Positions 17,515 to 25,542 are shown, counted from the first letter of the stretch. The stretch: 64,000 nt of DNA from Celeribacter ethanolicus (GCF_001550095.1 NZ_LRUC01000018.1:1-64000), one strand, 5' to 3'. A program made the numbers and translations. The notes: generated from the sequence alone by a model not told the origin.

Positions 17515-17889
17515 TCATGCAAATGCGACAGCACCCGATGGGTATCGCCCCAAACATGCCGCCACAAACCCCACGACGATACGAGTTACCACCCAGACCA
17601 TTGCGCCCGCCACAACGTAAAATCGCGCGCCCCCGAAAGCCCCCAGCGCAACGAGTCCGAACAAGGCCGCCCCAATCCAGAATGTTCGAATAATATAGAG
17701 AAAATGGGCATCCGATATCGAATTTTCTCTTTGAGACCAATAGGCCGATATCACCCCGGCAATTGCGAAAACCGGGATCACAAGACCTATCGCCATACAT
17801 CCGTAAAGGATTTTCGCTTTCACAAGAACATCATGGCCCTCAGCCCCCCTATCATCCCGGGAGGAAAGACCGCTCTTCAACCAGGCCAT
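17515..17889 (-). CDS. Tic20/DUF4870-like small membrane protein (COG3671 type)
   Basis: The product has 124 residues. After a short polar N-terminus there are three predicted transmembrane helices: about 27-50 (LYGCMAIGLVIPVFAIAGVISAYW region), 69-85 and 89-113. Between the first and second, the sequence HFLYIIRTFWIG matches the H-x-IRTFWI-G signature of the small COG3671/DUF4870 family. Function is unknown. The box 40-60 bases upstream is almost identical to that of the repeat protein at 1-1228, which links this gene to the surface locus. Confidence 0.65.
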   Translation of the reverse strand: MAWLKSGLSSRDDRGAEGHDVLVKAKILYGCMAIGLVIPVFAIAGVISAYWSQRENSISDAHFLYIIRTFWIGAALFGLVALGAFGGARFYVVAGAMVWVVTRIVVGFVAACLGRYPSGAVAFA

Positions 17890-17918
17890 CGAAGATCACC
17901 GCCTCAGCAAGATATAAA

Positions 17919-17949
17919 CTAAAGTAAATGTTACAACTAAAGTATATAT
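17919..17949 (-). promoter_or_regulatory. Tandem CTAAAGTA boxes upstream of the small membrane protein
   Basis: Two direct copies lie 18 bases apart: CTAAAGTAAATGT (17919-17931) and CTAAAGTATATAT (17937-17949). The second is part of GTTACAACTAAAGTATATAT (17930-17949), 19/20 identical to 1281-1300. On the gene strand it supplies TATACT about 55 bases before the start codon. Confidence 0.5.
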
Positions 17950-18338
17950 TCAAGCAATTCATAATTTTGCGCTGTCAGACGAATCCGAACTTCCTTCAAC
18001 ATGGACAGTGGACCGGTCCTTTCAGCCACGCTGTGAAGCTCGTCGGCAAGATTCAGAGCGCGTGTCCAAGTCCACTTGTTGATCGTGCCGAAGTACCTCA
18101 AGGAGACTTTTCCGCGGCTCAGTGACCTTCTGCTCCCTAGGATTTGCTCTGTCTGAGCCCATCGTATTTCAGGGTCAATGTCTTGGCGCCGGTCACGCCG
18201 CCCCTCCTCTCAAATCCGCATAGATGGGAGCGATTGAGGCGCCGTAAGAGACAGTCGACGACGTTTCACAATTTGTAGCACAAATTTGTGCACAAAAATC
18301 GCTTAAGTCATTGTTTTTGCATGATGTGAAAAATGAGA
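17950..18338. other. Intergenic stretch before the element, possible coding remnant
   Basis: No complete gene is supported. The minus strand of 17939-18160 keeps an open frame with protein-like composition that ends in a stop but has no credible start, so it may be a decayed gene edge. From 18240 to 18338 the sequence is AT-rich and leads into the left attachment repeat. Confidence 0.3.
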
Positions 18339-18352
18339 TGGCGGAGGAGGTG
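18339..18352. repeat. attL: 14-bp copy of the tRNA-Ser 3' end
   Basis: TGGCGGAGGAGGTG is identical to 26936-26949, the 3' end of tRNA-Ser including the encoded CCA (on the complementary strand). The two direct copies bracket the integrase-bearing element, the product expected from tyrosine-recombinase integration into a tRNA gene. Confidence 0.85.
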
Positions 18353-18471
18353 TCGCCCATCGTAGATTCTGGGGTATTCCTGAAATTTGCATTTTGTTCC
18401 TAATATAACAACGTATTAGTCGATTTTCGCGTTCCGACTAATTCTTGTGGATTCCTGCTATTTCCCGTTTT

Positions 18472-18486
18472 AAAAGGGGGAACAAA
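18472..18486 (+). repeat. Left copy of AAAAGGGGGAACAAA
   Basis: This 15-bp direct repeat is matched at 26869-26883; a related AAAAGAGGGAAC overlaps it at 18483-18494. Its position just inside each end suggests arm-type integrase or excisionase binding sites. Confidence 0.6.
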
Positions 18487-18510
18487 AGAGGGAACATAGT
18501 ATAGTTTTTT

Positions 18511-19728
18511 ATGGGAAACGGGATGGGTAAGAAACTCACGGCGACCTTCGTGCGAAATATTCAAGCGCCGGGGAGCTATTCGGATATGGGCGGCATGGGG
18601 CTGCGTCTGCGGGTCAAACCGGATGGTCGGAAAAACTGGATTCAGCGCCTCACTGTGCGCGGGAAGGTCAGGGAGACCGGTCTCGGGTCTTTCCCGGTTG
18701 TGACCCTCGCCATGGCGCGTGACAAGGCGATTGAGAATAAGCGCATGGTGATCGACGGGCTGGACCCGATTGAGGAACGCCGCAAGACACGCGCCCGGCT
18801 GAGTTTCGCGGATGCTGTGGATCGCTACATTGACGTGAAGGTGCGGGAGCTTCGGAACGAGAAACACCAAAAGCAATGGCGGTCTACGCTGGACACGTAT
18901 GCCGTGCCGATCATCGGGGCGCTGCCGGTCGATAGCCTGACCGTGCATGACGTGCTGCGGGTGCTTGAGCCGATCTGGACGACGAAAACCGAAACCGCGA
19001 CCCGGCTGCGGCAACGCATGGAAGCGGTCCTGTCATGGGCGAGCGTGTCGGGGTTCCGCACCGATGCAAACCCGGCGATCTGGAAAGGCAATCTCTCGGA
19101 ATTGCTGCCCAAGCCCGGCAAGGTCGCCAGCAAGCGCCACCATGCGGCGGTGCGTGTCGCGGATATGCCCGAATTCTGGCAGGCGCTGTTGGCGCGGGAC
19201 GGAATGAGTGTCATGGCGCTGCGCTTCCTGTGCCTGACGCTCGCGCGTTCGGGCGAGGTGCGCGGGATGGTCTGGAACGAGGTGGATTTGGACAACCGTC
19301 TGTGGGTCATTCCGGCAGAGCGGATGAAAGCCGGGCGCGAACATCGTGTGCCGCTTCCCGATACGGCGGTGAGCCTACTCAAGGCGGTGCCCCGGGTGAA
19401 GGGCTGTGACCATGTGTTCTTTTCGACCCGCAACGGTCCACTCTCGGATATGTCCCTGTCTGCGGTCATGCGACGGATTGACGAGAAAGCACAGGAAACC
19501 GGCAGCAAACGCTTCCTAGACCCTCGCTCCAACCGCCCAGCCGTCCCGCATGGCCTGCGCTCCACCTTCCGCGATTGGGCGGCAGAGAATGGCGTTGATC
19601 ACATTCAAGCCGAGTTGGCGCTGGCGCATACTGTTGGAAGCGAGGTGGAAAGGGCGTACCGGCGCACGGATATGGTGGAGCAGAGACGGGGGCTTTTGGA
19701 GAAGTGGGTGGGGTTTGTGGGTGGGTAG
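18511..19728 (+). CDS. int: Tyrosine recombinase integrase (P4-like, DUF4102 arm domain)
   Basis: The product has 405 residues. The N-terminal arm-binding domain (about 5-95, GMGLRLRVKPDGRKNWIQRL, GLGSFPVVTLAMAR) is followed by a SAM-like core-binding domain (about 100-200) and the catalytic domain. Visible active-site residues are Arg246 (LARSGEVRG), His347 and Arg350 (HGLRSTFRDW), His373 (LAHT) and Tyr383 (AYRR), so it appears intact. A second in-frame ATG at 18523 is an alternative start. It lies 160 bases inside attL and should catalyse exchange at the tRNA-Ser 3' end. Confidence 0.95.
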   Translation: MGNGMGKKLTATFVRNIQAPGSYSDMGGMGLRLRVKPDGRKNWIQRLTVRGKVRETGLGSFPVVTLAMARDKAIENKRMVIDGLDPIEERRKTRARLSFADAVDRYIDVKVRELRNEKHQKQWRSTLDTYAVPIIGALPVDSLTVHDVLRVLEPIWTTKTETATRLRQRMEAVLSWASVSGFRTDANPAIWKGNLSELLPKPGKVASKRHHAAVRVADMPEFWQALLARDGMSVMALRFLCLTLARSGEVRGMVWNEVDLDNRLWVIPAERMKAGREHRVPLPDTAVSLLKAVPRVKGCDHVFFSTRNGPLSDMSLSAVMRRIDEKAQETGSKRFLDPRSNRPAVPHGLRSTFRDWAAENGVDHIQAELALAHTVGSEVERAYRRTDMVEQRRGLLEKWVGFVGG

Positions 19729-20005
19729 GAGGAGCAGGAGGCTTGGCCTCAACGACACAGCCTAGCTTCCAAGGATTTCATTCGAGAGATCCACACGCTA
19801 GGGCTTTTCAGGAGCGCGCGCCGGATGAATTCAGCGGCAGGAGAGTTGATCTTGGTGTGTTATGAGATTCTTGCTGCAAGGATACTGCGCATAAGTTATG
19901 TCTTTTCTGCACACATATTTGGTGTTCTTTTGCTGTCAGCACTAGTTGGTTGACAGTGCGCGCGAGCGGTTTAGTTATAGCTTAACAAAATTCAGGCAGG
20001 TTGCT
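19729..20005 (+). promoter_or_regulatory. Promoter region of the TAC module
   Basis: TTGACA at 19950-19955 is followed 16-19 bases later by TAGTTATAG (19972-19980), a good sigma-70-type promoter. An SD-like AGGCAGG (19994-20000) precedes the TTG at 20006. Its position favours initiation at 20006 rather than at the earlier in-frame TTG (19946), which would lie upstream of the promoter. Confidence 0.55.
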
Positions 20006-20380
20006 TTGAAAGATGGGTACGAAAAAGTCGCTGAAGGAGCCTATTGTGAGGTATGGCTTTCGAAAAAAGCGATCAAAATCCTCAAGAAGGCGCCGCCAAA
20101 AGATCGGGGACGTATTGGGAATATTTTCGAACACCTGTGTGAGCAAGGTCCTGAAGACCTGAATGAAGAACAGTTTAAGGCCGAAGGTCGTTTTCCGACC
20201 GGAGGACAAAAGAGCAAGAATGTGATGATATATGTTGGAAAGTCGTATCAACTCCGCGTGTACGGGTGTTGGAATGATGGCCCGCCCAGACAATTTGAAT
20301 GCCCAGAAGCCGTAATCAAGAAAAAAAATAGGGCAGATCAAGAGGTGCTAAAACGAGTAGCACGCAATTTTGGAGAATAG
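20006..20380 (+). CDS. higB: RelE/HigB-like toxin of a TAC module
   Basis: The product has 124 residues from TTG 20006 (start choice explained by the promoter and SD just upstream). The region CEVWLSKKAIKILKKAPPKDRGRI, then QLRVYGCWNDGPPRQFECPEA and IKKKNRADQEVLKRVARN has the helix-helix-sheet order and basic C-terminus of RelE/HigB mRNA interferases. It is followed 2 bases later by an XRE-type antitoxin, the toxin-first order of HigBA. Predicted activity is translation-dependent mRNA cleavage; catalytic residues are not assigned. The third gene of the operon, a SecB-like protein, makes this a probable chaperone-addicted system. Confidence 0.65.
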   Translation: MKDGYEKVAEGAYCEVWLSKKAIKILKKAPPKDRGRIGNIFEHLCEQGPEDLNEEQFKAEGRFPTGGQKSKNVMIYVGKSYQLRVYGCWNDGPPRQFECPEAVIKKKNRADQEVLKRVARNFGE

Positions 20381-20382
20381 AG

Positions 20383-20784
20383 ATGGCGATCAATAAAGAG
20401 CTGTTTGGCCCTCAAAATGACGGCGAAAAAGAAGCGTTCGCGATTGAGGCACTCGTTTTCTCGGTTCAGGTCGCGCTTCAGAAAGCAATGAACCGCAACG
20501 GCGTTACGAACAAACAACTGGCTGAGCGTTTGGGGATGACGCCGGCGCGAGTTTCACAGATCTTCTCGACGAAAGGTGCAAACCTGACTCTGAAGACGAT
20601 TGCTCGCATTCAGGAAGCGCTGGGGGAAGAGTTTGAGTTGATCTCGAAACAAGACATTCGACGCCCGGTGAACACTCGACGTGTCCAAGAGTTCAGGCTT
20701 TATGTGGCGCGTGGAAATTCGTCCGTATGGAAAGAGCAAGCGCCGACCAATCACAATGCGAAGGTCGAAAGAGTAGCTGCGTGA
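20383..20784 (+). CDS. higA: XRE-family antitoxin with C-terminal extension (HigA-like)
   Basis: The product has 133 residues; start ATG 20383 has GGAGAATAGAG before it. The HTH_3 domain spans about 27-88 (NKQLAERLGMTPARVSQIFSTKG, LTLKTIARIQEALGEEF). About 40 polar residues with a single Trp (SSVWKEQAP) follow the HTH. In chaperone-controlled antitoxins such as mycobacterial HigA1, a C-terminal chaperone-addiction segment is recognised by a SecB-like chaperone; this tail is in the right place for that role (inference). It would bind toxin and autoregulate the 19950 promoter. Its stop overlaps the next start by one base (TGATG). Confidence 0.75.
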   Translation: MAINKELFGPQNDGEKEAFAIEALVFSVQVALQKAMNRNGVTNKQLAERLGMTPARVSQIFSTKGANLTLKTIARIQEALGEEFELISKQDIRRPVNTRRVQEFRLYVARGNSSVWKEQAPTNHNAKVERVAA

Positions 20785-21275
20785 TGGCTGGTGTAATCCC
20801 AAAAGCTGAAACTAGCGAGGTTAAACCACATAGCGAAAAGTTCGAATTCGACTATGAAGTTTATGCTGACATCTCCGTTTCGGCGATACTGTCCGAAATC
20901 AGGCTGATCGGGTCTGAGTATTCCGTGAAACCAGAAATTTTCCGTGTACTCGAAGACCTTGGTAACATGGCTCATGATTTTTCTGGTGTATGCAAAGCTC
21001 TCGACTTTATCGAAGAGGAAGGTGTCGCGATAGGGCAGTATAGCTGGACTGCTTCTATTAAGTATGGCCGGAAGAAAGTGCTCAAACTATCGACAAACTA
21101 TTTGGTTACTTATGAGGGGCTTGAAGGAAAGGATGGTGATCACGTCGCTGTCTTTTTCAATAAGGTCGTTCGCTTTGCGACCTACCCCTACTTTCGGGCA
21201 CTCTTTAGTCATCATACTGCGGAAACGGGCATTATGATGCCGCCTTTGCCGTCTCTCAATGAGCGAGTTGACTGA
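20784..21275 (+). CDS. SecB-like chaperone of a toxin-antitoxin-chaperone module
   Basis: The product has 163 residues from ATG 20784, which shares one base with the antitoxin stop. An N-terminal strand region (EVYADISVSAILSEIRLIGSEY) is followed by VLKLSTNYLVTYEG. The C-terminal half has the SecB hallmark order: an acidic loop, VAVFFNKVVRFATYPYFRALF, then GIMMPPLPSL. This parallels the PY(A/F)RE...GFPPL segment of SecB and the YPYAR...LPPL of Rv1957. Generic SecB for export is normally encoded elsewhere near housekeeping genes, whereas this copy is coupled to a TA pair on a mobile element. I infer that it folds or protects the antitoxin. A terminator follows at 21304. Confidence 0.72.
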   Translation: MAGVIPKAETSEVKPHSEKFEFDYEVYADISVSAILSEIRLIGSEYSVKPEIFRVLEDLGNMAHDFSGVCKALDFIEEEGVAIGQYSWTASIKYGRKKVLKLSTNYLVTYEGLEGKDGDHVAVFFNKVVRFATYPYFRALFSHHTAETGIMMPPLPSLNERVD

Positions 21276-21303
21276 AGGAATACTGCATTTGCCATGTGTT
21301 GTG

Positions 21304-21331
21304 ACCGGCGCCGCTATCGCGCCGGTTTTTT
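21304..21331 (+). terminator. Rho-independent terminator of the TAC operon
   Basis: The stem ACCGGCGC/GCGCCGGT with a 7-nt loop is followed by TTTTTT, 29 bases after the chaperone stop. Confidence 0.9.
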
Positions 21332-21421
21332 AGTGTCGGATCGGACTCGACATTTGAGCGAGCTTCGTGGAGCGCGGGATGGCTTCTGCACGATTTATGT
21401 TCACTTTCTCCTGCCGAGAAT

Positions 21422-21952
21422 CTAATTGGTTTTTGAAATGTCCAGGTCGATCCCAAGCTTGATCCATGCCTCAATCGTATCTTTCACCTGATCGAACATG
21501 TATTCGTTCAGGTTTTTTGAGTCCCACACCGTCCAGACATATGGAAATCCTATTTGCCCAACGATGAGCTTGCTCTGGTCGTAGCCCGGAGCAATCGCGC
21601 CGCGAAATGTCGAGTTCAAGTAGCCAATACAAACACCACTGTCTTCGCGGGAGGCTCGTACGTGTAGGTTGTATTCTGCGATATTTTCGCGGAGTAAAGG
21701 GTGCGGAGCGTGCGGAAGTTCTGCTTTAAATTCGGGCTCGTCTATTACGTTGAATCCTGCGAGTGCCAGTTGGTCTTCTGCGTACTTTTTCGTCTCGCGA
21801 ATGTTGGTCCAGCAACCGTTGGTTGCGTCGTCATTTAGCCGCACATAGACCCCATCAAAGTCATTTGGTTCCCAGAGCGGGTCGGCGAAAATTGGCGCTG
21901 CAACTAAAGCGGTTTGCACCACAATAAGGCCTCTGAATACTGATCTAAGCAA
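21422..21952 (-). CDS. Secreted hypothetical protein (element cargo)
   Basis: The product has 176 residues with a signal peptide (MLRSVFRGLIVVQTALVAAPIFA, cleavage near FADPLW). The mature part is about 152 residues with two cysteines (NGCWTNIRE and SGVCIGY), which could form a disulfide. It has several aromatic/Pro motifs (IGFPYVWTVWDS) and a C-terminal amphipathic helix. I do not recognise a family. It is convergent with the TAC operon, and its composition is AT-richer than the chromosome. Periplasmic localisation is the only supported inference. Confidence 0.6.
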   Translation of the reverse strand: MLRSVFRGLIVVQTALVAAPIFADPLWEPNDFDGVYVRLNDDATNGCWTNIRETKKYAEDQLALAGFNVIDEPEFKAELPHAPHPLLRENIAEYNLHVRASREDSGVCIGYLNSTFRGAIAPGYDQSKLIVGQIGFPYVWTVWDSKNLNEYMFDQVKDTIEAWIKLGIDLDISKTN

Positions 21953-22679
21953 TGAGGCTCCTCCAATGCCGTGAAACTATATCGCCCAAATTCTGAGGTG
22001 CAATGATAGTCAAAGAAACGCGTGGAAAAGTGCAGAAATGTTTTGATCTGTGCAGACGAAGAAATCGGACATTTGCTGAATTCCTTTGTGAAATGGAGCC
22101 ACAGCTCTCATCGAAAGGTTCGCGCATTCTGAAAATGGGTATTTTTTGATTCGAGGTTTTGGCGGCTTCGGCACCCGTTTTCGATCTGATTTGTCCGAAA
22201 ACGCCGTCTGAAATCGTCAGCTTGGAGTAAATAAGCTGGGTATTTATCGGTTCATAAGCTTATTAACGGTTTGCAATCTCAATGGCTCTCAAAAGCAGGG
22301 GTTTTGAAACTATGACTATCCGAATAGGTAAATAACGAAGGGCGCGCTTATATACCCTTGATTGGCAAATTTGAAATCTCGAAACAGGATTATCATATTG
22401 ATAAATTGTATTTATTTTCGCCTCTGGGGCGCATGTCGTCTATATTGACTTACGTACTTTAAGCCTGAGTTCATAAGTCGATTTCATTTGAATTCTGCCC
22501 CCGTCTTGCGCTTATTTCGGCCTTGCGAGGCGCTTCCCGGTGGTAGGCGGCTTGTGTCGGAACCGATGCGCTAACATCGGTCCCGACGAGTTGGGACTCA
22601 GCAAGACCCACTCCCTCATATCGCCAGAAACATGACCGCGTCAAAGCTCTTGGCGCGGAACAGAGGAGGTTTGTCCAAA
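21953..22679. promoter_or_regulatory. AT-rich control region of the replication operon
   Basis: A 727-base gap, markedly AT-rich at 22130-22470. It holds the perfect palindrome ATAAGCTTAT (22254-22263) with an ATAAGCT half copy at 22231-22237, and a TTGACT (22445) followed at once by TACGTA (22451-22456). A hairpin at 22556-22587 (12-bp stem, one mismatch) overlaps a competing inverted repeat GTCCC/GGGAC (22580-22597). It may include the AlpA operator and possibly a replication origin. No gene is supported. Confidence 0.45.
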
Positions 22680-22856
22680 ATGGAAAGCCGTGTTCTGAGA
22701 CGACCCGAGGTCGAACATATGGTGGGCCTGTCCCGCTCGACGATTTACGCGATGATGGCCGAGGGGCTTTTCCCGAAGCCGGTGCGGCTGGGACGCCGAG
22801 CGGTCGGGTGGCGCGAGGCGGATTTGCGCCGCTGGCTTGCAAGCCGGGAGGTGTAA
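22680..22856 (+). CDS. alpA: AlpA-family transcriptional regulator/excisionase
   Basis: The product has 58 residues from ATG 22680, preceded by AGGAGG at 22664-22669; an upstream in-frame ATG at 22632 lacks such a site. The MerR-like winged HTH is clear: [43 protein letters not shown]. In P4-like satellites AlpA activates integrase or acts in excision. Here it heads a five-gene operon with tight spacing, suggesting it governs the switch between integration and replication of the element. Confidence 0.85.
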   Translation: MESRVLRRPEVEHMVGLSRSTIYAMMAEGLFPKPVRLGRRAVGWREADLRRWLASREV

Positions 22857-22859
22857 GCG

Positions 22860-23165
22860 ATGGAGGGATCAAGCCCGACGCCCGGCAATGTCTCGGCCAA
22901 TCAGGGCCATTGCGAAACCGCCGCGAACTATCGCTGCGTCATTGTCACACATGGCCGCTACCGGGTCGCGATCTGTCGCGATGGGGTGCAGTGGCTGTTT
23001 CAAAAATGCACCCGCGAAAAACCCTGTGCTCGGGCGCGCTGGAAGACGGTCGGGTACTTCGTCACCCGCGAGGCGCTGCGCGCGCTCCAACACAGGTCTA
23101 CGGGCGCGAATTGGCCGGAATTGGACGCACTTCCCGAGGGAATGAATCGGGAGACCAAAGAATGA
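22860..23165 (+). CDS. Small hypothetical protein of the replication operon
   Basis: The product has 101 residues; ATG 22860 follows the alpA stop by 3 bases. It contains [26 protein letters not shown], with four scattered cysteines that might bind metal, and [15 protein letters not shown], a possible DNA-binding helix. No known family is recognised. Its stop overlaps the next gene by 4 bp (ATGA). Confidence 0.6.
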   Translation: MEGSSPTPGNVSANQGHCETAANYRCVIVTHGRYRVAICRDGVQWLFQKCTREKPCARARWKTVGYFVTREALRALQHRSTGANWPELDALPEGMNRETKE

Positions 23166-24046
23166 GCCGCGCGGAGAACCTGACCCGTCAGCTCGGCGGG
23201 CGCTGGCACGGCCATTACGGTATGGCACTTTGCCCTTCACATGAAGATCGCAGGCCAAGTCTCAGTATCGCATTAGGAAATGACGGACGCATTTTGCTCA
23301 AATGCCACGCGGGATGCTCTTACGCGGACATTCGCGCGGCGCTTGAGGTGGGCGGTATGGATCGGAGCACGTTGCAGGGCAATCCGGCCATCGATCCCGA
23401 ACGAGACGCGGCGCGGCGGGCCAAGGCGGAGGCGGAGCACCGTAAGCGTTCGGAACAGGCACGGCGGCTTTGGGAGGTCGCGCAACCTATCTACCGTAGC
23501 GTAGCGGAGACCTACCTACGTAGGCGCGGGATCAGTTGCGCGCTACCTGATACGCTACGCTACGTAGAGAATTGCTGGCACCCGAGCGCCAAGCGGCTGC
23601 CAGCCCTTATGAGCTACGTATCGGGCGGGACCGGGTTTGCGGTGCATCGCACTTACCTACGTACCGATGGGAGCGGTAAGGCCCCCGTCACGCCCGCCAA
23701 GGCCATGCTCGGGCGCACCAAGGGCGGAGCTGCGCGCCTAATTAGGGGCTACGGGCGTTTGGTGGTCGCGGAAGGGATCGAAACCGCTCTTTCCCTCGCC
23801 TCGGGCCTAATTAAAGATCGCCCGTCGATCTGGGCCGCTTTAAGCGCGTCCGGGATGATCTCCCTGCGCCTGCCGCAACAACCGGGCCTGCTAACCATTG
23901 CCGGGGATGGTGATCCTGCCGGACGCGCGGCGGCGGAGCAACTGGCCCGGCGGGCCTCGGACATGGGCTGGCAGGTCTCGCTCATGACGGCCCCCGAAGG
24001 GAAAGACTGGAATGACGTGCTGCGGGAACGGGAGGGGGCGCTGTGA
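23162..24046 (+). CDS. Zinc-finger/Toprim primase-like protein
   Basis: The product has 294 residues. The N-terminal zinc-binding motif has Cys24-x2-His27 ([12 protein letters not shown]) and Cys48-x3-Cys52 (LKCHAGC), the CHC2-like primase finger. A basic linker follows, then a Toprim domain with the conserved Glu motif ([15 protein letters not shown]) and the acidic DxD-type motif ([16 protein letters not shown]). This is the DnaG/P4-alpha-type primase core without a helicase domain, which may come from the next gene. It overlaps both neighbours by 4 bp. Rare codons (CTA, GTA, AGG) are concentrated around TACGTA palindromes at 23495-23663, unlike neighbouring genes. Confidence 0.85.
   Translation: MSRAENLTRQLGGRWHGHYGMALCPSHEDRRPSLSIALGNDGRILLKCHAGCSYADIRAALEVGGMDRSTLQGNPAIDPERDAARRAKAEAEHRKRSEQARRLWEVAQPIYRSVAETYLRRRGISCALPDTLRYVENCWHPSAKRLPALMSYVSGGTGFAVHRTYLRTDGSGKAPVTPAKAMLGRTKGGAARLIRGYGRLVVAEGIETALSLASGLIKDRPSIWAALSASGMISLRLPQQPGLLTIAGDGDPAGRAAAEQLARRASDMGWQVSLMTAPEGKDWNDVLREREGAL
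23495..23663. repeat. Cluster of TACGTA palindromes and a 12-bp inverted repeat
   Basis: TACGTA occurs at 23517, 23561, 23615 and 23658; two more lie at 24539 and 22451. CGTAGCGTAGCG (23495-23506) and CGCTACGCTACG (23553-23564) are perfect inverted copies. CGATACG-CTA-CGTATCG (24531-24547) is another inverted repeat, and CCTAATTAGG (23737-23746) a 10-bp palindrome. Such density in G+C-rich coding DNA suggests protein-binding sites, for example initiator iterons. Confidence 0.6.
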
Positions 24047-25542
24047 ACATGCTGCCGCAAGAAACCCCGTTCCTCGGCGACTGGCCCGTACCCTCACCAC
24101 GTCTCACGCAGGGCACGACCTTGCCCGCGCCGGAATTGCCTCTCACAGATGTGTTCGGGCCGCTCTGGGCCGATTGGATCAGTCGGGCGGCAGAGGCCAA
24201 ATCTGCCCCGCCGGATTATGTCGTGGCGGGTCTGCTCGCCACGGTCGGTTCGGCCATCGGCAACACCCGTTGGGCTGCACCATGGGAGGGCTGGCAAGAG
24301 CCGCCGATCCTCTGGACCATGGCGATTGGGTCGCCGTCTTCGAACAAATCGCCCGGCCTCGACGCGGTGCTGGGACTGATCAAGGAAGTTGAGCGCGAGA
24401 AGCGACAGGCCATGGAAGGCGATCTGGCGGAGTGGCGCGAGAAAGCCGAGATTGCCAAGCTGGCGGAAAGCGCGTGGAAAGAGGCGGCAAAGGCCGCGCT
24501 GAAAGACGGGAGCGAGCCACCGGAGCGCCCCGATACGCTACGTATCGAACCTGAACCATTCCTTCCGCGCTTTTCGATTGCAGACGGAACTGTGGAACGG
24601 TTGGCGGTGATCGTCTCGAAACAGCCGCGTGGCACCTTGCTGGCGCGCGATGAGCTGGCAGGGTGGTTACAGGGTATGACGCGCTATTCCGGCGGTGGCT
24701 CTGACCGGCCTTTCTGGTTGGAAGCCTATGGCGGGCGGGCCTATTCGGTCGAACGGATGGGGCGGGAGCCGGTGCATATCGACCGGCTGTCCATCGCCGT
24801 CACCGGGGGCATTCAGCCGGACCGGCTCAAGTCCCTGCTGCTGCGGAGCGATGATGACGGGTTGCTGGCGCGGTTCATCCCGATCTGGCCCGATCCGGTG
24901 CCGCTGCGCAGACCACGCACACAGGCCGGGGCGGAACGCTGCGCCATGGCCCTTCGGCGTCTCTACGGCCTCTCGATGTATCGCGACGAAAACGACAGGG
25001 AGCGGCCTTGGGTCATGCCCTTCTCCGATCCGGCGCGGGATGTGCTCGACGCCTTCCGCCTCTCGGTGCGGGCGTGGGAGCGCGATGCGGAGGGGCTGCT
25101 CTTGTCTTTCATTGGCAAGATGTCCGGTCTCGCGGTGCGCCTGTCGCTGATCCTGTCCTATCTCGATTGGGCTATGAGCGATGAGCCGGAGCCGCAAGAG
25201 ATCAGCCATAATGCTTTGGGACGGGCGGCGCATTTCATTGAGTTTTACGCCCTGCCGATGGCACGGCGGGCCTATGCGGATGCGGCGACTTCGAAAGCCG
25301 AACGCGGCGCGCGGCGTTTGCTCGATGCGATCCGGGCGCGGGGCTGGCCGCGCTTTACAAGCCGGGAGGCTCTGCGCCTTGATTTGTCCGGCCTCAACTC
25401 CGTAGCACAGCTCAACGCGGCGCTGACGGTGCTGGAGGACGGGGACGCGATCCGCCCGATTGCACCGCCGCCCAATCCCAACGGAGGTCGCCCCACACGG
25501 CTCTTCGCGGTCAATCCGGCGCTCTTGGCAGGACTGCCATGA
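24043..25542 (+). CDS. DUF3987 (YfjI-like) protein
   Basis: The product has 499 residues, from a GTG that overlaps the Toprim stop (an ATG two codons later is possible). The N-terminal part has [19 protein letters not shown] and a P-loop-like [16 protein letters not shown]. The middle has [15 protein letters not shown], then a conserved [25 protein letters not shown]. The helical end includes [11 protein letters not shown], a winged-helix-like segment. This is the layout of DUF3987 proteins that accompany Toprim primases on phages and satellites and probably act as replicative helicase or loader. Its Walker A is non-canonical, so ATPase activity is uncertain. Confidence 0.8.
   Translation: MNMLPQETPFLGDWPVPSPRLTQGTTLPAPELPLTDVFGPLWADWISRAAEAKSAPPDYVVAGLLATVGSAIGNTRWAAPWEGWQEPPILWTMAIGSPSSNKSPGLDAVLGLIKEVEREKRQAMEGDLAEWREKAEIAKLAESAWKEAAKAALKDGSEPPERPDTLRIEPEPFLPRFSIADGTVERLAVIVSKQPRGTLLARDELAGWLQGMTRYSGGGSDRPFWLEAYGGRAYSVERMGREPVHIDRLSIAVTGGIQPDRLKSLLLRSDDDGLLARFIPIWPDPVPLRRPRTQAGAERCAMALRRLYGLSMYRDENDRERPWVMPFSDPARDVLDAFRLSVRAWERDAEGLLLSFIGKMSGLAVRLSLILSYLDWAMSDEPEPQEISHNALGRAAHFIEFYALPMARRAYADAATSKAERGARRLLDAIRARGWPRFTSREALRLDLSGLNSVAQLNAALTVLEDGDAIRPIAPPPNPNGGRPTRLFAVNPALLAGLP

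Noticed and set aside
17939-18160. Leftward coding remnant outside attL
   Set aside because: Protein-like in composition but without a start or a recognisable domain, and a second frame looks equally plausible; kept only as a possible remnant.
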